From positions 62,001 to 126,000 of the forward strand of contig NZ_CALEJS010000019.1 of NCBI RefSeq assembly GCF_937898475.1: DNA of 64,000 nucleotides, in the 5' to 3' direction. A model generated the notes under the pieces. The model was not told where the DNA came from. It worked only from the letters and a program-made list of their open reading frames with translations, and ran no database searches. The translations under genes were made by a program, and so were the position numbers. This DNA comes from an uncultured Chitinophaga sp. (GTDB lineage Bacteria > Bacteroidota > Bacteroidia > Chitinophagales > Chitinophagaceae). Below are positions 26,742-35,604 of this stretch, in pieces (the stretch's first letter is position 1; each line of letters begins with the position of its first letter).

Positions 26742-27059
26742 ATTTTGCAGTTTGATTATGCCGCAAAATTGAGAAATAATTGGCTGAAAATTTTAACGTT
26801 GAATTAACAAATTGTTAAGCCATGATAGTTTTCAGTGGTTCAGGCATACCCCTTAAACAGTATTCCAGTTAATTCCCTATATGTTTCCATTTTTGCAAAG
26901 ACTGTCACAAGAAATTACAGTTTTTCAAATTTTGATAAGTGTAATATGTAAAAAATGTGGAAAAGTGGCGTAACTTGTGGTGGTTCCCAATAAGTTTTCA
27001 TCCAGATTCGGATAGTTCTTATATATCCCCGGTATTATCAAGGTAGTTATCGGGTAGTT
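26742..27059. other. AT-rich part of the TonB receptor/ribBA divergent region
   Basis: About 320 bp without a gene. It must carry the promoter of the Oar-like receptor on the minus strand. No full TTTG-N19-TAnnTTTG was found there, and no coding frame or strong hairpin is seen. Confidence 0.4.
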
Positions 27060-27096
27060 GAGCGGTAGATCAGCTGTATCTAATAAGATACCGCTC
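27060..27096. other. nested inverted repeats upstream of ribBA
   Basis: GAGCGGTA at 27060-27067 pairs with TACCGCTC at 27089-27096. Inside it GTATCT (27076-27081) pairs with AGATAC (27086-27091). The two stems are mutually exclusive at their edges, as in a two-state switch, but this may be chance. Confidence 0.45.
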
Positions 27097-27143
27097 ATCT
27101 ACATAACATCTAGATAACATCTACATAACATCTACATAACATC
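27097..27143. repeat. four tandem copies of an 11-bp repeat upstream of ribBA
   Basis: ATCTACATAAC occurs at 27097, 27119 and 27130, with ATCTAGATAAC at 27108, in perfect 11-bp phase and followed by a partial ATC. About one helical turn per unit, the phasing puts all copies on one face of the DNA, as for a regulator array. Confidence 0.85.
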
Positions 27144-27181
27144 CTGGTATAGAATACGACTGCAGATGCTTTTCAGCCCGG

Positions 27182-27246
27182 CCCGGTACCGGGAAGCCAC
27201 TTATTTGTTTACACTTACCCACCGGTAAGCACCACCGGCTTACCGG
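27182..27246. promoter_or_regulatory. palindrome and hairpin in the ribBA upstream region
   Basis: CCCGGTACCGGG (27182-27193) is a perfect 12-bp palindrome. CCGGTAAGC (27222-27230) and GCTTACCGG (27238-27246) form a perfect 9-bp stem with a 7-nt loop. Both lie just upstream of the likely ribBA -7 box, so they are operator or leader candidates. Confidence 0.5.
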
Positions 27247-27272
27247 CCTGACGTAAGCTGCCTAATTTGTCA

Positions 27273-27280
27273 TAACTTTG
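27273..27280 (+). promoter_or_regulatory. putative ribBA -7 box
   Basis: TAACTTTG matches the Bacteroidota -7 consensus TAnnTTTG. It lies 31 bp before the ribBA ATG. No TTTG -33 box is present at the normal spacing, so an activator may be needed. Confidence 0.45.
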
Positions 27281-27311
27281 CCCATTATTTCATACAGACT
27301 GATCTCGATAT

Positions 27312-28514
27312 ATGCTAGACACAATTGAAGCAGCCATAGAAGACATCAAAAAAGGAAAACTGGTGATAGTGGTAGACGATGAAGACCGTGAGAATGAAGG
27401 GGATTTTGTTACAGCAGCCCGTAACGTTACTCCGGAAATCATCAACTTCATGAGCATGTACGGCAGGGGCCTTATCTGCGCTCCCCTCGTTGAAGAGCGC
27501 TGTGAAGAGCTGGGCCTCGAGATGATGGTCCGCGATAATACCGCCCTCCATCAGACTCCCTTTACCGTGAGCGTTGACCTCCTCGGACATGGTTGTACAA
27601 CCGGCATTTCTGCCCACGACAGGGCCAAAACCGTACAGGCCCTCATCGATCCCAATACCCGCCCCGAATTCCTGGGCAAACCAGGGCACATTTTCCCCCT
27701 CAAAGCCAAAAAAGGAGGGGTGCTGCGCCGCAGCGGCCATACCGAAGCCACCATCGACCTGGCCCGGCTGGCAGGTTTTGAACCGGCCGGCGTACTGGTA
27801 GAGATCATGAACGAAGACGGTTCTATGGCCCGCCTCCCGCAGCTGCGCGAGATTGCCTCCCGCTTTGATCTTAAACTGGTCTCCATCAAAGACCTGATCG
27901 AATACCGCCTCCGTACCGAAACCCTTATAGAAGAAGAGGTGAGGGTACAGATGCCCACCAAACATGGCAATTTTGAGCTGATCGCTTTTAAACAGCTCAA
28001 CTCCGGCAATATGCACATGGCCCTCAAAAAGGGCGACTGGGATAAAGATGAACCGGTGCTCTTACGTGTGCACTCTTCCTGCTTTACCGGCGATATCCTC
28101 CACTCTCTCCGCTGCGACTGCGGCGAACAGCTGGCAGCCGCCATGCAGATGGTGGAAAATGAAGGCAAAGGCCTCATCCTGTATATGAACCAGGAAGGCC
28201 GTGGCATCGGACTGCTCAACAAATTAAAGGCATATAAGCTCCAGGAAGAAGGCCGCGATACCGTAGAAGCCAACCTGGAACTGGGCTTTAAGATGGACGA
28301 GCGGGATTATGGTATTGGGGCGCAGATACTTCGCCATCTTAAGATCGGCAAGATCCGCCTGATGACCAATAACCCCCGTAAACGCGCCGGTTTGGCCGGT
28401 TACGGACTGGAGATCGTGGAAAACGTACCTATTGAGATCCACCCTAATCCGCATAATGAGTTTTACCTGAAGACAAAGCGGGATAAGCTGGGGCATGAGA
28501 TACTGAAAAGTTAG
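27312..28514 (+). CDS. ribBA: bifunctional DHBP synthase / GTP cyclohydrolase II
   Basis: The protein catalyses two entry steps of riboflavin synthesis: ribulose 5-phosphate to 3,4-dihydroxy-2-butanone 4-phosphate, and GTP to the pyrimidine precursor. In the 400 residues, the RibB half (1-~200) shows DDEDRENEGDF near the N-terminus, GCTTGISAHDR and RRSGHTEATIDLARLAG. The RibA half (~205-400) shows the zinc-binding HSSCFTGDILHSLRCDCG and NQEGRGIGLLNKLKAYKLQ. Both active sites look intact. It stands alone, away from other rib genes. No FMN riboswitch consensus was recognised in the leader. Confidence 0.96.
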   Translation: MLDTIEAAIEDIKKGKLVIVVDDEDRENEGDFVTAARNVTPEIINFMSMYGRGLICAPLVEERCEELGLEMMVRDNTALHQTPFTVSVDLLGHGCTTGISAHDRAKTVQALIDPNTRPEFLGKPGHIFPLKAKKGGVLRRSGHTEATIDLARLAGFEPAGVLVEIMNEDGSMARLPQLREIASRFDLKLVSIKDLIEYRLRTETLIEEEVRVQMPTKHGNFELIAFKQLNSGNMHMALKKGDWDKDEPVLLRVHSSCFTGDILHSLRCDCGEQLAAAMQMVENEGKGLILYMNQEGRGIGLLNKLKAYKLQEEGRDTVEANLELGFKMDERDYGIGAQILRHLKIGKIRLMTNNPRKRAGLAGYGLEIVENVPIEIHPNPHNEFYLKTKRDKLGHEILKS

Positions 28515-28563
28515 GGTCTTTAGTTGTTGCAAGACGGAGCGGGGTGCGATGAAGTAATTTTTT

Positions 28564-31500
28564 TCATACTTTCTTCTTCTTCGTTGAGTCTTCCGGTGGC
28601 AGGGCCTCCGCTCTTCTCATAGAATCCAGCAAACGCCTGGATGGCCGTCTTGATTCAAACAGCTCGCGCAGGCGGTTATACTCACGTACGTACGAAATAC
28701 CTAAACCGGCTTTGTTACGGTTCACCAGGTTGTACACATCATAATCAGTCTTACTGAAGGCATTTACACGGATACGCCCATCCGGTGTAAGCAGGTATTC
28801 TACCCTGAAGTCCCCCGCAAAACGGTTGGCATTGGCGCTGGTAGTGGTATTGCCCCAGTCGTAATCGCCACCCACATAAATGCGTACACGATTATTGAAC
28901 AGGTTACCGGTAATACCGGCGCTCAGCTGGTTACGGTCTATATTGTCATTATTGACGGTATTGCCTACGTTGTAGGCGCGGTAGTTCACGTTGATGCCTA
29001 TGCCGCTGTTCTTGAGGAAGGCGCCGGTAATGTTGTTCAGGATGGCGGAAGCCTGGGCAGATAATGCCTGACCCACACTGTTCCTGCCCACAATGCCCGC
29101 GCCGCCGGTGGCGGTATTATCATTCGGGAGGAACTGGTTGAACAGCAGCAGTCCGTACACCTGCAGCAGGGCCTTGTTCTGGTCCTGGTTGATCTCGCGC
29201 AGCCTGGCAGCCACCCCGCTCTCATAGGAGAGGGAGCCTACATCCGGCAGCTGTATTTCATAGGCAATATCGGGCTTCATCATTTCTCCGCGCAGGTTCA
29301 CCACTACATCCACCCTTTCCTGTCGGGTGGCCAGTTTATCGGAGCTGGCGGAGCCCATTTGTCCTACCAGGTTATACAGCAGCACTTTAGGTACGGTGTA
29401 TTTGGCGGTGATGTTCATCCTGGCTTCGCGCGGATCGCCGTTCCAGGAAATGGTGCTGCTCTTCGTGATATCAAATTTCCAGCTGGTGAGGCGCTGGAAG
29501 GTGAACGTATAGGATCCGTTGTTGATCTCATAATCGCCAAACATGGTGAAATCACCATCCGTATTTACGTTGATCTGCAGGTTACCGTTACCGTTGGCAG
29601 AGATCACATCGCCGGTGGTAGCGTCCAGGATCACGTCTATCTGGGCATCCGGGTTGGCGGCAATGTCCAGGCGGATGTTCAGGTTCACATTATCCTTCTT
29701 CTTCTTTTTGACCGGCTCCATTTCGGTGCCATAGGTCTTGAAAGTAATATAGTCGTACTTGCCGATATCCTTGGTATCAGACATGGGCAGGTAAAAATGG
29801 GTACCCTTCACCGGCCTGGCGAGGATATGCATCTGCATATCATTGAGCGGGCCTGAGAAATAGATCTTCCCGTCTGCGATCACATCGCCATAAAACAGGT
29901 CGCTGTCTGCCTCTGAGGTATTCATGAACAGGAAGTTGCGGCCTGTTACGTCAAAATCGAAGTTCAGCTTCTCAAAATGGTCATGTGAAATATAGCCGCT
30001 GGCGTTGGCCCGGTGGTTATACTTATCAATGATGCTGAAGTTGCCGAACTCGATCAGGTTATCATCCACATTGATATTCAGGCGGGGTATTTTATAGTAG
30101 GTGCCGAGGTATAGTACCTTGATCCCTGCGCTGTCCAGCTGCACTTTTCCTTTGATCGAAGGGCGGTCTGTAGTACCGCTCACGGTTAGCTGACCGGTAG
30201 CGAGCCCCGACAGATCGGTCACATAATCGCCCAGGTAGCGGTTCAGGGGATCTATGGAAGTGCCGTTCAGGTCTACGGTGGCAGACAGCTGCTTATTGTC
30301 CTTTGTAAGGCCGGCGAGGCCGGAGATACTGAAGTTCCGCCCGGCGTTCCTGGAATGGATTTCCACGTTCATTTCGCCCGTCTGCTGGCGGAAACCGCCC
30401 TGCAACGTTACCAGGCCCAGGGAGTCGTTGTTCAGCCGCAGGCCGCTGGTGGTAATATCGGCGTCTATATCCAGGTTGCGCGTTGGGTCAGATATATTGA
30501 TCGTACCGTTGGCCAGTCCTTCTATGGGCATGGTGATCAGCTGCCCGGGGATCACATCTGCCAGGTTCAGGTTTTTCAGCGTGATCATGAACCGCGATTC
30601 GTCCGGGTTGAACTCATTGGTCTCAACGGTAATGCTCTGGTCATTACGTGTAACCTGCAGGTTGCTGATGGTCAGGAAATGTTTGCTCCAGTAGATTTCG
30701 TTACCGGGCGTCATATTCCACTGCCGTTCGTTCACGGTAAAGGCGCTGTTGAGGAAGTTGATCTTGACGCCCTCATTTACAGTGATCACCCGTGCATAGA
30801 AACCATCCAGCGAGGAGGAGTCCAGCGATGACATGTCCATCTTGATGAAAGAAGTATCATGACTGGAGCTGGCCAGGATCAGGGGGCTTTGCATCCATAC
30901 GCGGTCGCCGGAGGATACCTTGCCAATAGCGGTGCTGACGTCTATCTTATTGAAGTTACCGCTGCCTTTCAGCTGCAGGTCCTGTATGTTATAGCCCTGG
31001 TAACCGGCCATCGGCACATTGGCGTTCAGGGAGATAGCGCCCTGGATGGTGTTCAGGGCCCCGCTTACGTGGGTCTGGTCAAAGCCGGATACCTGCGTGG
31101 TAAAGGCGCGTATCAGCTTATCCACTTCACCGAACTGGAATTCGAAGCTGAAGTCTTCCCGGATATCACCTGAGGGCGGCGAAGGGAAGAAACTGGGGTA
31201 ATATTTATTCAGGAAAAGTTTAAAGGCGTTGGGCAGGTCCATGAAGCTGTAGTTGCCCTTCACATAGCCGGTGATCTCATTGCCTTTGATATCCAGCACT
31301 TTTACGTTGTTCTCCATGTGGGTGCTCACGTTCAGTGAATCAAAGTCCACACGGCTCTGATTTTTGTAGAGCGAAACATCGTATACGCGGGCGGTGCCGT
31401 CAAAGTTGTCGATATTGCTGCCGGCAAAATTGAGGTCCAGCCGGCTTTGCAGGGTAATAGAATCGGCGGTGAGCTGCAGCGCTTTCAGGTGACTTTTCCG

Positions 31501-33426
31501 TATCTCGGAATTAAAGCGGAACACCGGCACGGCGCCGTTAAAGTCGATAGTCCCCGCAAAGTCCATGTCCAGGTTGGGATCATTCACTGCCAGGGAACCG
31601 TTGAAGAACTTGCGGTTCATTTCCCCCTTGGTCTTGATATTGGTATAGGTATAGTTGTAGAGGGAGATCTGTTTGATATCTGCATCCACGGCTGCCTTCA
31701 GGGTACGCAGGTTAAAACCTGCCCCGTTCACTTTGGCGCTGAGGGAGACCGTGGACAACTGCCCTACATCCAGCAGGGCTCCCAGGTTGAAGTTGTTGGT
31801 GACGAGGCTACCGGAGTAAACGGGCACATCGCCGCTGGTTTTGAAGTTCAGGTCAGAATCCACGTTGCCCAGGTTGGTCTGGAATTTACCATAGGCCACA
31901 AAGTCGTTCACGAAACCGGTAAAGCTTCCCTGGAAGCCGATGGAGGTGAGGCGCTCTATATGGACGGGCTGTACGTTCTTAACGGTGGGGAAGATGCGCT
32001 CTACATCTTCGCCGGTGGTGACCAGCTGTTCTGCCTGGAAATCCATGAAAGTTTCATCGATATAGGGCAGGCCGCGCATTCTCATGCGCCCTTTCAGGGT
32101 GGTATTACCTGCGTGCAGGCTTACGCTGTCCGCATCCAGGTTGCTTACGGGTCCTTTTACCACGCCGTTCAGGGAGATCTCCTTTTTCCAGCCGGAAAGG
32201 GGAGGAGCAAAGTAGGCGATATCGTCGGAGGATAATGTGCTGTTGATAAAGCGGGCCTTCATGAATACCAGGTCTACATAGTCGCTCATGTCGCTGAGAT
32301 CTGTGTATTGCATGGTGTAATAGTTGCGCAGGTGGCTCCTGTTGGTGATGAGGTCCATCTGGGAGAATTCCATTTCCACGGGCGACATCTTGAAACGGGC
32401 GGTGAGCTTCTTCACTTCAAAGCCGCTGCGTTCTTTGGTGCTCAGGGTCAGGTCTCCTATGATACTATCCTTTACCAGGCTGGTATTGCTCAGGGTGAGG
32501 TTGATATTGGCAAAGCGGATATGATGCGGGGCAAAATATCCTTCCTCCACGGCGGATGAATCTTCCGGGTTTTCCACGCCAAACAGCCCGTTGCGAACGG
32601 CCAGCTCTTTGACGATCAGCTTCCAGTTGCTGCTGTTCCAGCGCAGTTCACCGCTGGTGTCTACGGCGGGGATGGAGGTATTATTGGTTCTGGGCCTGCG
32701 CTTGCGAAGGGGGGAAGAGGAGTAACTGGAAACTATAAACGAAGGCTGGTCCAGCAGCAGCTCCTGTATATCCACATTGTGCTTTTGCAGGTCCAGGTTC
32801 TTGGCGTCCAGGTAAATACGCCTGGCCGTTCCCCGCATATCTTCGCCCACCCAGGCGTCTATTTTGTTGATGCGGATGTTGTACAGGTCTATTTTGCGGA
32901 GGTCCAGCGACACTCCTTTGGATGGCGTTGTTTTACGGCTGGTATCTGTGGAGGGGGAGCTGAAAGCGTCTACAATGAACTGGTAATTCCACAGCGAATC
33001 GTTGCGGGGCCTTACCAGGTTCACCTGGGCATCTTCCAGGCCGATGAATTTGAGCACGGGTTTATCCTGGAAAAAGAACCAGTCGGTGATACGCACATCC
33101 AGTGCCCCGGCATAGAGCAGGGTATCCTTGTGGCGGTCTTCTATGTAAGCGCCTTCCAGGCGGGCACGGTTAAACAGCCGGAGGCTGACCCCCCTGATCT
33201 CCACACGTGTTTGCAACTGATCTGACAGACGGCGGGTGGCTTCGCCCACCAGCCAGTTCTGTACAGCAGGAATGTTCACCAGTATGCCCGTCAATATGAT
33301 AATGCCCAGCAGGGAAAGCAGGACAATGGATAATATTTTACGTACTTTTTTCAGCGATTCGCATTTATCCAGCAAAGGTATCAAAATAGAAATTCCAAAT
33401 GCTAAATTCCAAATACCAAATGCCAA
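28564..33426 (-). CDS. TamB-like translocation/assembly protein
   Basis: A giant (up to 1,620-residue) protein with one N-terminal membrane segment (ILSIVLLSLLGIIILTGILV), an AsmA-like start (VQNWLVGEATRRLSDQLQTRVEIRGVSL), a very long beta-rich middle and a C-terminal DUF490/TamB domain (DGDFTMFGDYEINNGSYTFT onward) ending in a basic tail. TamB-type proteins span the periplasm and move lipids or help outer membrane protein assembly. The start is uncertain: the frame opens at TTG 33426 inside a repeat, and in-frame TTGs lie at 33384 and 33375. The family-like N-terminus LKKVRKIL begins with a CTG codon at 33354. A TACCTTTG box (33373-33380, minus strand) suggests a start downstream of it. Confidence 0.85.
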   Translation of the reverse strand: MAFGIWNLAFGISILIPLLDKCESLKKVRKILSIVLLSLLGIIILTGILVNIPAVQNWLVGEATRRLSDQLQTRVEIRGVSLRLFNRARLEGAYIEDRHKDTLLYAGALDVRITDWFFFQDKPVLKFIGLEDAQVNLVRPRNDSLWNYQFIVDAFSSPSTDTSRKTTPSKGVSLDLRKIDLYNIRINKIDAWVGEDMRGTARRIYLDAKNLDLQKHNVDIQELLLDQPSFIVSSYSSSPLRKRRPRTNNTSIPAVDTSGELRWNSSNWKLIVKELAVRNGLFGVENPEDSSAVEEGYFAPHHIRFANINLTLSNTSLVKDSIIGDLTLSTKERSGFEVKKLTARFKMSPVEMEFSQMDLITNRSHLRNYYTMQYTDLSDMSDYVDLVFMKARFINSTLSSDDIAYFAPPLSGWKKEISLNGVVKGPVSNLDADSVSLHAGNTTLKGRMRMRGLPYIDETFMDFQAEQLVTTGEDVERIFPTVKNVQPVHIERLTSIGFQGSFTGFVNDFVAYGKFQTNLGNVDSDLNFKTSGDVPVYSGSLVTNNFNLGALLDVGQLSTVSLSAKVNGAGFNLRTLKAAVDADIKQISLYNYTYTNIKTKGEMNRKFFNGSLAVNDPNLDMDFAGTIDFNGAVPVFRFNSEIRKSHLKALQLTADSITLQSRLDLNFAGSNIDNFDGTARVYDVSLYKNQSRVDFDSLNVSTHMENNVKVLDIKGNEITGYVKGNYSFMDLPNAFKLFLNKYYPSFFPSPPSGDIREDFSFEFQFGEVDKLIRAFTTQVSGFDQTHVSGALNTIQGAISLNANVPMAGYQGYNIQDLQLKGSGNFNKIDVSTAIGKVSSGDRVWMQSPLILASSSHDTSFIKMDMSSLDSSSLDGFYARVITVNEGVKINFLNSAFTVNERQWNMTPGNEIYWSKHFLTISNLQVTRNDQSITVETNEFNPDESRFMITLKNLNLADVIPGQLITMPIEGLANGTINISDPTRNLDIDADITTSGLRLNNDSLGLVTLQGGFRQQTGEMNVEIHSRNAGRNFSISGLAGLTKDNKQLSATVDLNGTSIDPLNRYLGDYVTDLSGLATGQLTVSGTTDRPSIKGKVQLDSAGIKVLYLGTYYKIPRLNINVDDNLIEFGNFSIIDKYNHRANASGYISHDHFEKLNFDFDVTGRNFLFMNTSEADSDLFYGDVIADGKIYFSGPLNDMQMHILARPVKGTHFYLPMSDTKDIGKYDYITFKTYGTEMEPVKKKKKDNVNLNIRLDIAANPDAQIDVILDATTGDVISANGNGNLQINVNTDGDFTMFGDYEINNGSYTFTFQRLTSWKFDITKSSTISWNGDPREARMNITAKYTVPKVLLYNLVGQMGSASSDKLATRQERVDVVVNLRGEMMKPDIAYEIQLPDVGSLSYESGVAARLREINQDQNKALLQVYGLLLFNQFLPNDNTATGGAGIVGRNSVGQALSAQASAILNNITGAFLKNSGIGINVNYRAYNVGNTVNNDNIDRNQLSAGITGNLFNNRVRIYVGGDYDWGNTTTSANANRFAGDFRVEYLLTPDGRIRVNAFSKTDYDVYNLVNRNKAGLGISYVREYNRLRELFESRRPSRRLLDSMRRAEALPPEDSTKKKKV

Positions 33427-33546
33427 ATTCCAAAGGATGAAGGACTACACCAGTAAAATTAAGAGAACGTTAACATTCGACGCACATTGCCCGTTTGGAA
33501 TTTGGCATTTGGTATTTGGAAATTGGTATTTGGAAATTGGTATTTG
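33391..33546. repeat. TTTGGAATTTGG inverted repeat between the TamB-like gene and the isoaspartyl peptidase gene
   Basis: The left arm (33391-33434) has AATTCCAAATGCTAAATTCC and related words. The right arm (33493-33546) has GTTTGGAATTTGGCATTTGG and three more TTTGGAAATTGG-like units. The arms are ~60 bp apart and pair over ~40 bp. It is a different word family from the GTTTGAA elements, but built the same way. It fills the divergent start region of two genes. Confidence 0.85.
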
Positions 33547-33563
33547 AACTATACATTTATGAC

Positions 33564-34631
33564 ATGATAAGTACTTTGATAGCTACAGCCCTGATGATGA
33601 CAACAGCGGTCAGTGGCCCTGTTATGCGTCATGACGGCGATACTTCCGCGGCCAGACAGCGGTATGTAATGGTGATCCACGGTGGCGCCGGCACGATATT
33701 AAAATCGCAGATGACGCCTGCACGTGAGCAGGCGTATAAAGCGGCGCTGGAACAGGCCCTGCGCAGCGGATACGCCATCCTGCAACGCGGAGGCAGCAGC
33801 CTGGATGCGGTGGAAGCAGCTGTAAGGGTAATGGAAGATTCGCCCCTGTTCAACGCCGGGAAAGGTGCTGTATTTACCAATGAAGGCAAAAATGAGATGG
33901 ATGCTGCGATGATGGATGGCAAAACCCTGGGCGCCGGCTCCGTTGCCGGTGTGACGGTGATCAGGAATCCTGTCAGCGCGGCCCGGGCCGTGATGGAGAG
34001 ATCCCAGCATGTGATGCTTACAGGCCGGGGGGCAGAACAGTTTGCCAAAGAAGCGGGGCTGGAGATAGTGAACCCCTCTTACTTTTACACGGAAGATCGC
34101 TGGAAAGGCCTGCAGAAAGTAAAGGCGATGGGCGCCGGAAAAACGCAGCTGGATCACGATTCTGCGGTGAACAAACCTTCTTCCAGCCTGCTGGGTATTG
34201 AAAATAAAGATCACAAATTCGGCACAGTAGGGGCGGTGGCGCTTGATCAGCAGGGCAACCTGGCAGCAGCTACAAGTACCGGCGGCATGACGAACAAGAA
34301 GTTTGGGCGTGTAGGCGATGCTCCCATCATCGGCGCCGGAACTTATGCCAATAATGCTACCTGCGCTATTTCCTGCACGGGCTGGGGCGAATTCTTTATC
34401 CGTCTCTGTGTAGCCAAAACCGTTAGTGACCTCATGGAGTATAAAGGGCTCAGCATACAGCAGGCCACTGATGAACTGATCATGAAGAAGGTGCCTGCCC
34501 TTGGCGGCGATGGCGGCCTCATCGCCATTGATAAGGATGGGAATATTGCCATGCCTTTCAATACCGCTGGAATGTATCGCGGAAGTATCACTGCAGATGG
34601 AAAGGTAGAGGTACTGATCTATAAACAATAA
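33564..34631 (+). CDS. isoaspartyl peptidase / L-asparaginase, Ntn hydrolase
   Basis: The protein hydrolyses beta-aspartyl peptides and asparagine after self-cleavage. The 355-residue protein has an export signal (MISTLIATALMMTTAVSG), then VMVIHGGAGTI near the start of the alpha subunit. The autocleavage site is before Thr221 in KFGTVGAVALD, followed by AAATSTGGMTNKKFGRVGD, the usual substrate loop. The frame runs 23 codons further upstream through the TTTGGAATTTGG repeat, so ATG 33564 was chosen. A strong terminator follows. The enzyme is probably periplasmic, which is common in this phylum. Confidence 0.93.
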   Translation: MISTLIATALMMTTAVSGPVMRHDGDTSAARQRYVMVIHGGAGTILKSQMTPAREQAYKAALEQALRSGYAILQRGGSSLDAVEAAVRVMEDSPLFNAGKGAVFTNEGKNEMDAAMMDGKTLGAGSVAGVTVIRNPVSAARAVMERSQHVMLTGRGAEQFAKEAGLEIVNPSYFYTEDRWKGLQKVKAMGAGKTQLDHDSAVNKPSSSLLGIENKDHKFGTVGAVALDQQGNLAAATSTGGMTNKKFGRVGDAPIIGAGTYANNATCAISCTGWGEFFIRLCVAKTVSDLMEYKGLSIQQATDELIMKKVPALGGDGGLIAIDKDGNIAMPFNTAGMYRGSITADGKVEVLIYKQ

Positions 34632-34636
34632 AGCGC

Positions 34637-34681
34637 GCTTAGCTGTTAGTGAAGCCGTACGGGCTTTGCTGACAGCTAAGC
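34637..34681 (+). terminator. hairpin downstream of the isoaspartyl peptidase gene
   Basis: GCTTAGCTGT and ACAGCTAAGC are the outer arms; AAGCC-GTAC-GGGCTT is a second stem inside. A-rich sequence follows ~18 bp later rather than a T-run, so it may act as a transcript-end stabiliser. It shares AGCTGTTAG words with the repeat near 14.5 kb. Confidence 0.6.
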
Positions 34682-34699
34682 ACTCATCAGCAGCAGTTA

Positions 34700-35163
34700 A
34701 AAAAATGCCCCCTTCCGGCTGAAGCTCAGAAAGGGGCGCCCCAAGTTGGCATTTCAATACTTCGCAGCAAGCCCGGTTACGCGGCTTGTTCTTCACCAAT
34801 GCAATGCACGTTTATATTGGAAAGTCATTCACATCTGCAATCATGCATCAGTTATAAAAATATGTTCTGTTTCAGAGGAAATAGGTCAAATACTACAACA
34901 AGGGAAGAAGAATGATTCACTGTTCTCTATAACAATTTAAAGTTCCCGAATTTTTGTCTGCTAAACAAATAACTATTGTTAGCAGCTTGTTAATGACGGT
35001 TTTGACGGCCTCTGCCTGTAATACGTTATCCCATCCCGTATTCACACTCCTTTAACATAAATTAAGAACAGCTTAAAAAGCAAAACGGGTTTAAACGTAG
35101 TGATATATACTGCGTCTTATATCCGATACTTTTAAAAAAAATACAAACGAAAAAATCAATACA
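34700..35163. other. long noncoding interval before the secreted coiled-coil gene
   Basis: About 460 bp without a supported gene. CCCCTT near 34711 and AAGGGG near 34733 can pair over six bases, next to the GGGGCGCCCC palindrome (34732-34741). The rest is AT-rich. GATACTTTTA at 35125-35134 resembles a -7 box but lacks the final G. No RNA gene was recognised. Confidence 0.4.
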
Positions 35164-35604
35164 ATGAAAAGGATGAGTTTGATGGCTGTTACCGCCATGT
35201 TGAGCACCGGTGCATTTGCCGGAGACCGTAACCCTGCTGTACGCAACGATATTGCTATGAACAGAATGGAGATACAGCAGCAGGAGCAACAAAACTTTGA
35301 CCTGCAGTCTAACCTGGAAGATCAGCAGGCGCAGATCTTTCAGCTGATACAGGAGAAGGAAGCCCTGCAGGATGATATGATGTCGCTTCAGGCCAGGAGA
35401 CAAAAAGCTGTTGACGCCGGCCGTGTATCCAGGGTAGCGCGTCTTGACAGGAAGATCGACTGGGACCAGGCGCTGCTGACCGCCAATGCCGACAACATCC
35501 GCGAGCTGCTGGCTGTAGAAAGAAATGATATGCGCATTATGAATCACAATGGAGACAGAATTGAGCAGGAAGAGGCCGCCATTCAGAGAGATAAAAATAA
35601 TTAA
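35164..35604 (+). CDS. small secreted coiled-coil protein
   Basis: Function not recognised. The 146-residue product has a signal peptide (MKRMSLMAVTAMLSTGAFAG), and the mature part is almost wholly helical, very rich in Gln, Glu, Asp and Arg, with heptad-like spacing (IQQQEQQNFDLQSNLEDQQA, then QIFQLIQEKEALQDDMM). No Cys is present. A periplasmic rod or chaperone-like coiled coil is the most likely shape. Its stop codon overlaps that of the convergent PLP enzyme gene by 3 bp (TTAA). A long upstream region suggests its own regulation. Confidence 0.65.
   Translation: MKRMSLMAVTAMLSTGAFAGDRNPAVRNDIAMNRMEIQQQEQQNFDLQSNLEDQQAQIFQLIQEKEALQDDMMSLQARRQKAVDAGRVSRVARLDRKIDWDQALLTANADNIRELLAVERNDMRIMNHNGDRIEQEEAAIQRDKNN

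Noticed and set aside
27097..27143. Possible CRISPR array
   Set aside because: Units are contiguous 11-bp copies without spacers, and no cas gene is in the window.
27060..27311. Possible FMN riboswitch for ribBA
   Set aside because: The conserved FMN aptamer segments (AGGAUC..., GGGGCAGGGU...) are not seen, and the hairpins lie mostly upstream of the likely transcription start.
30355..30831. Long plus-strand open frames opposite the TamB-like gene (also near 31447-32235)
   Set aside because: They run antisense to a clear coding frame and show no recognisable domain or start region.
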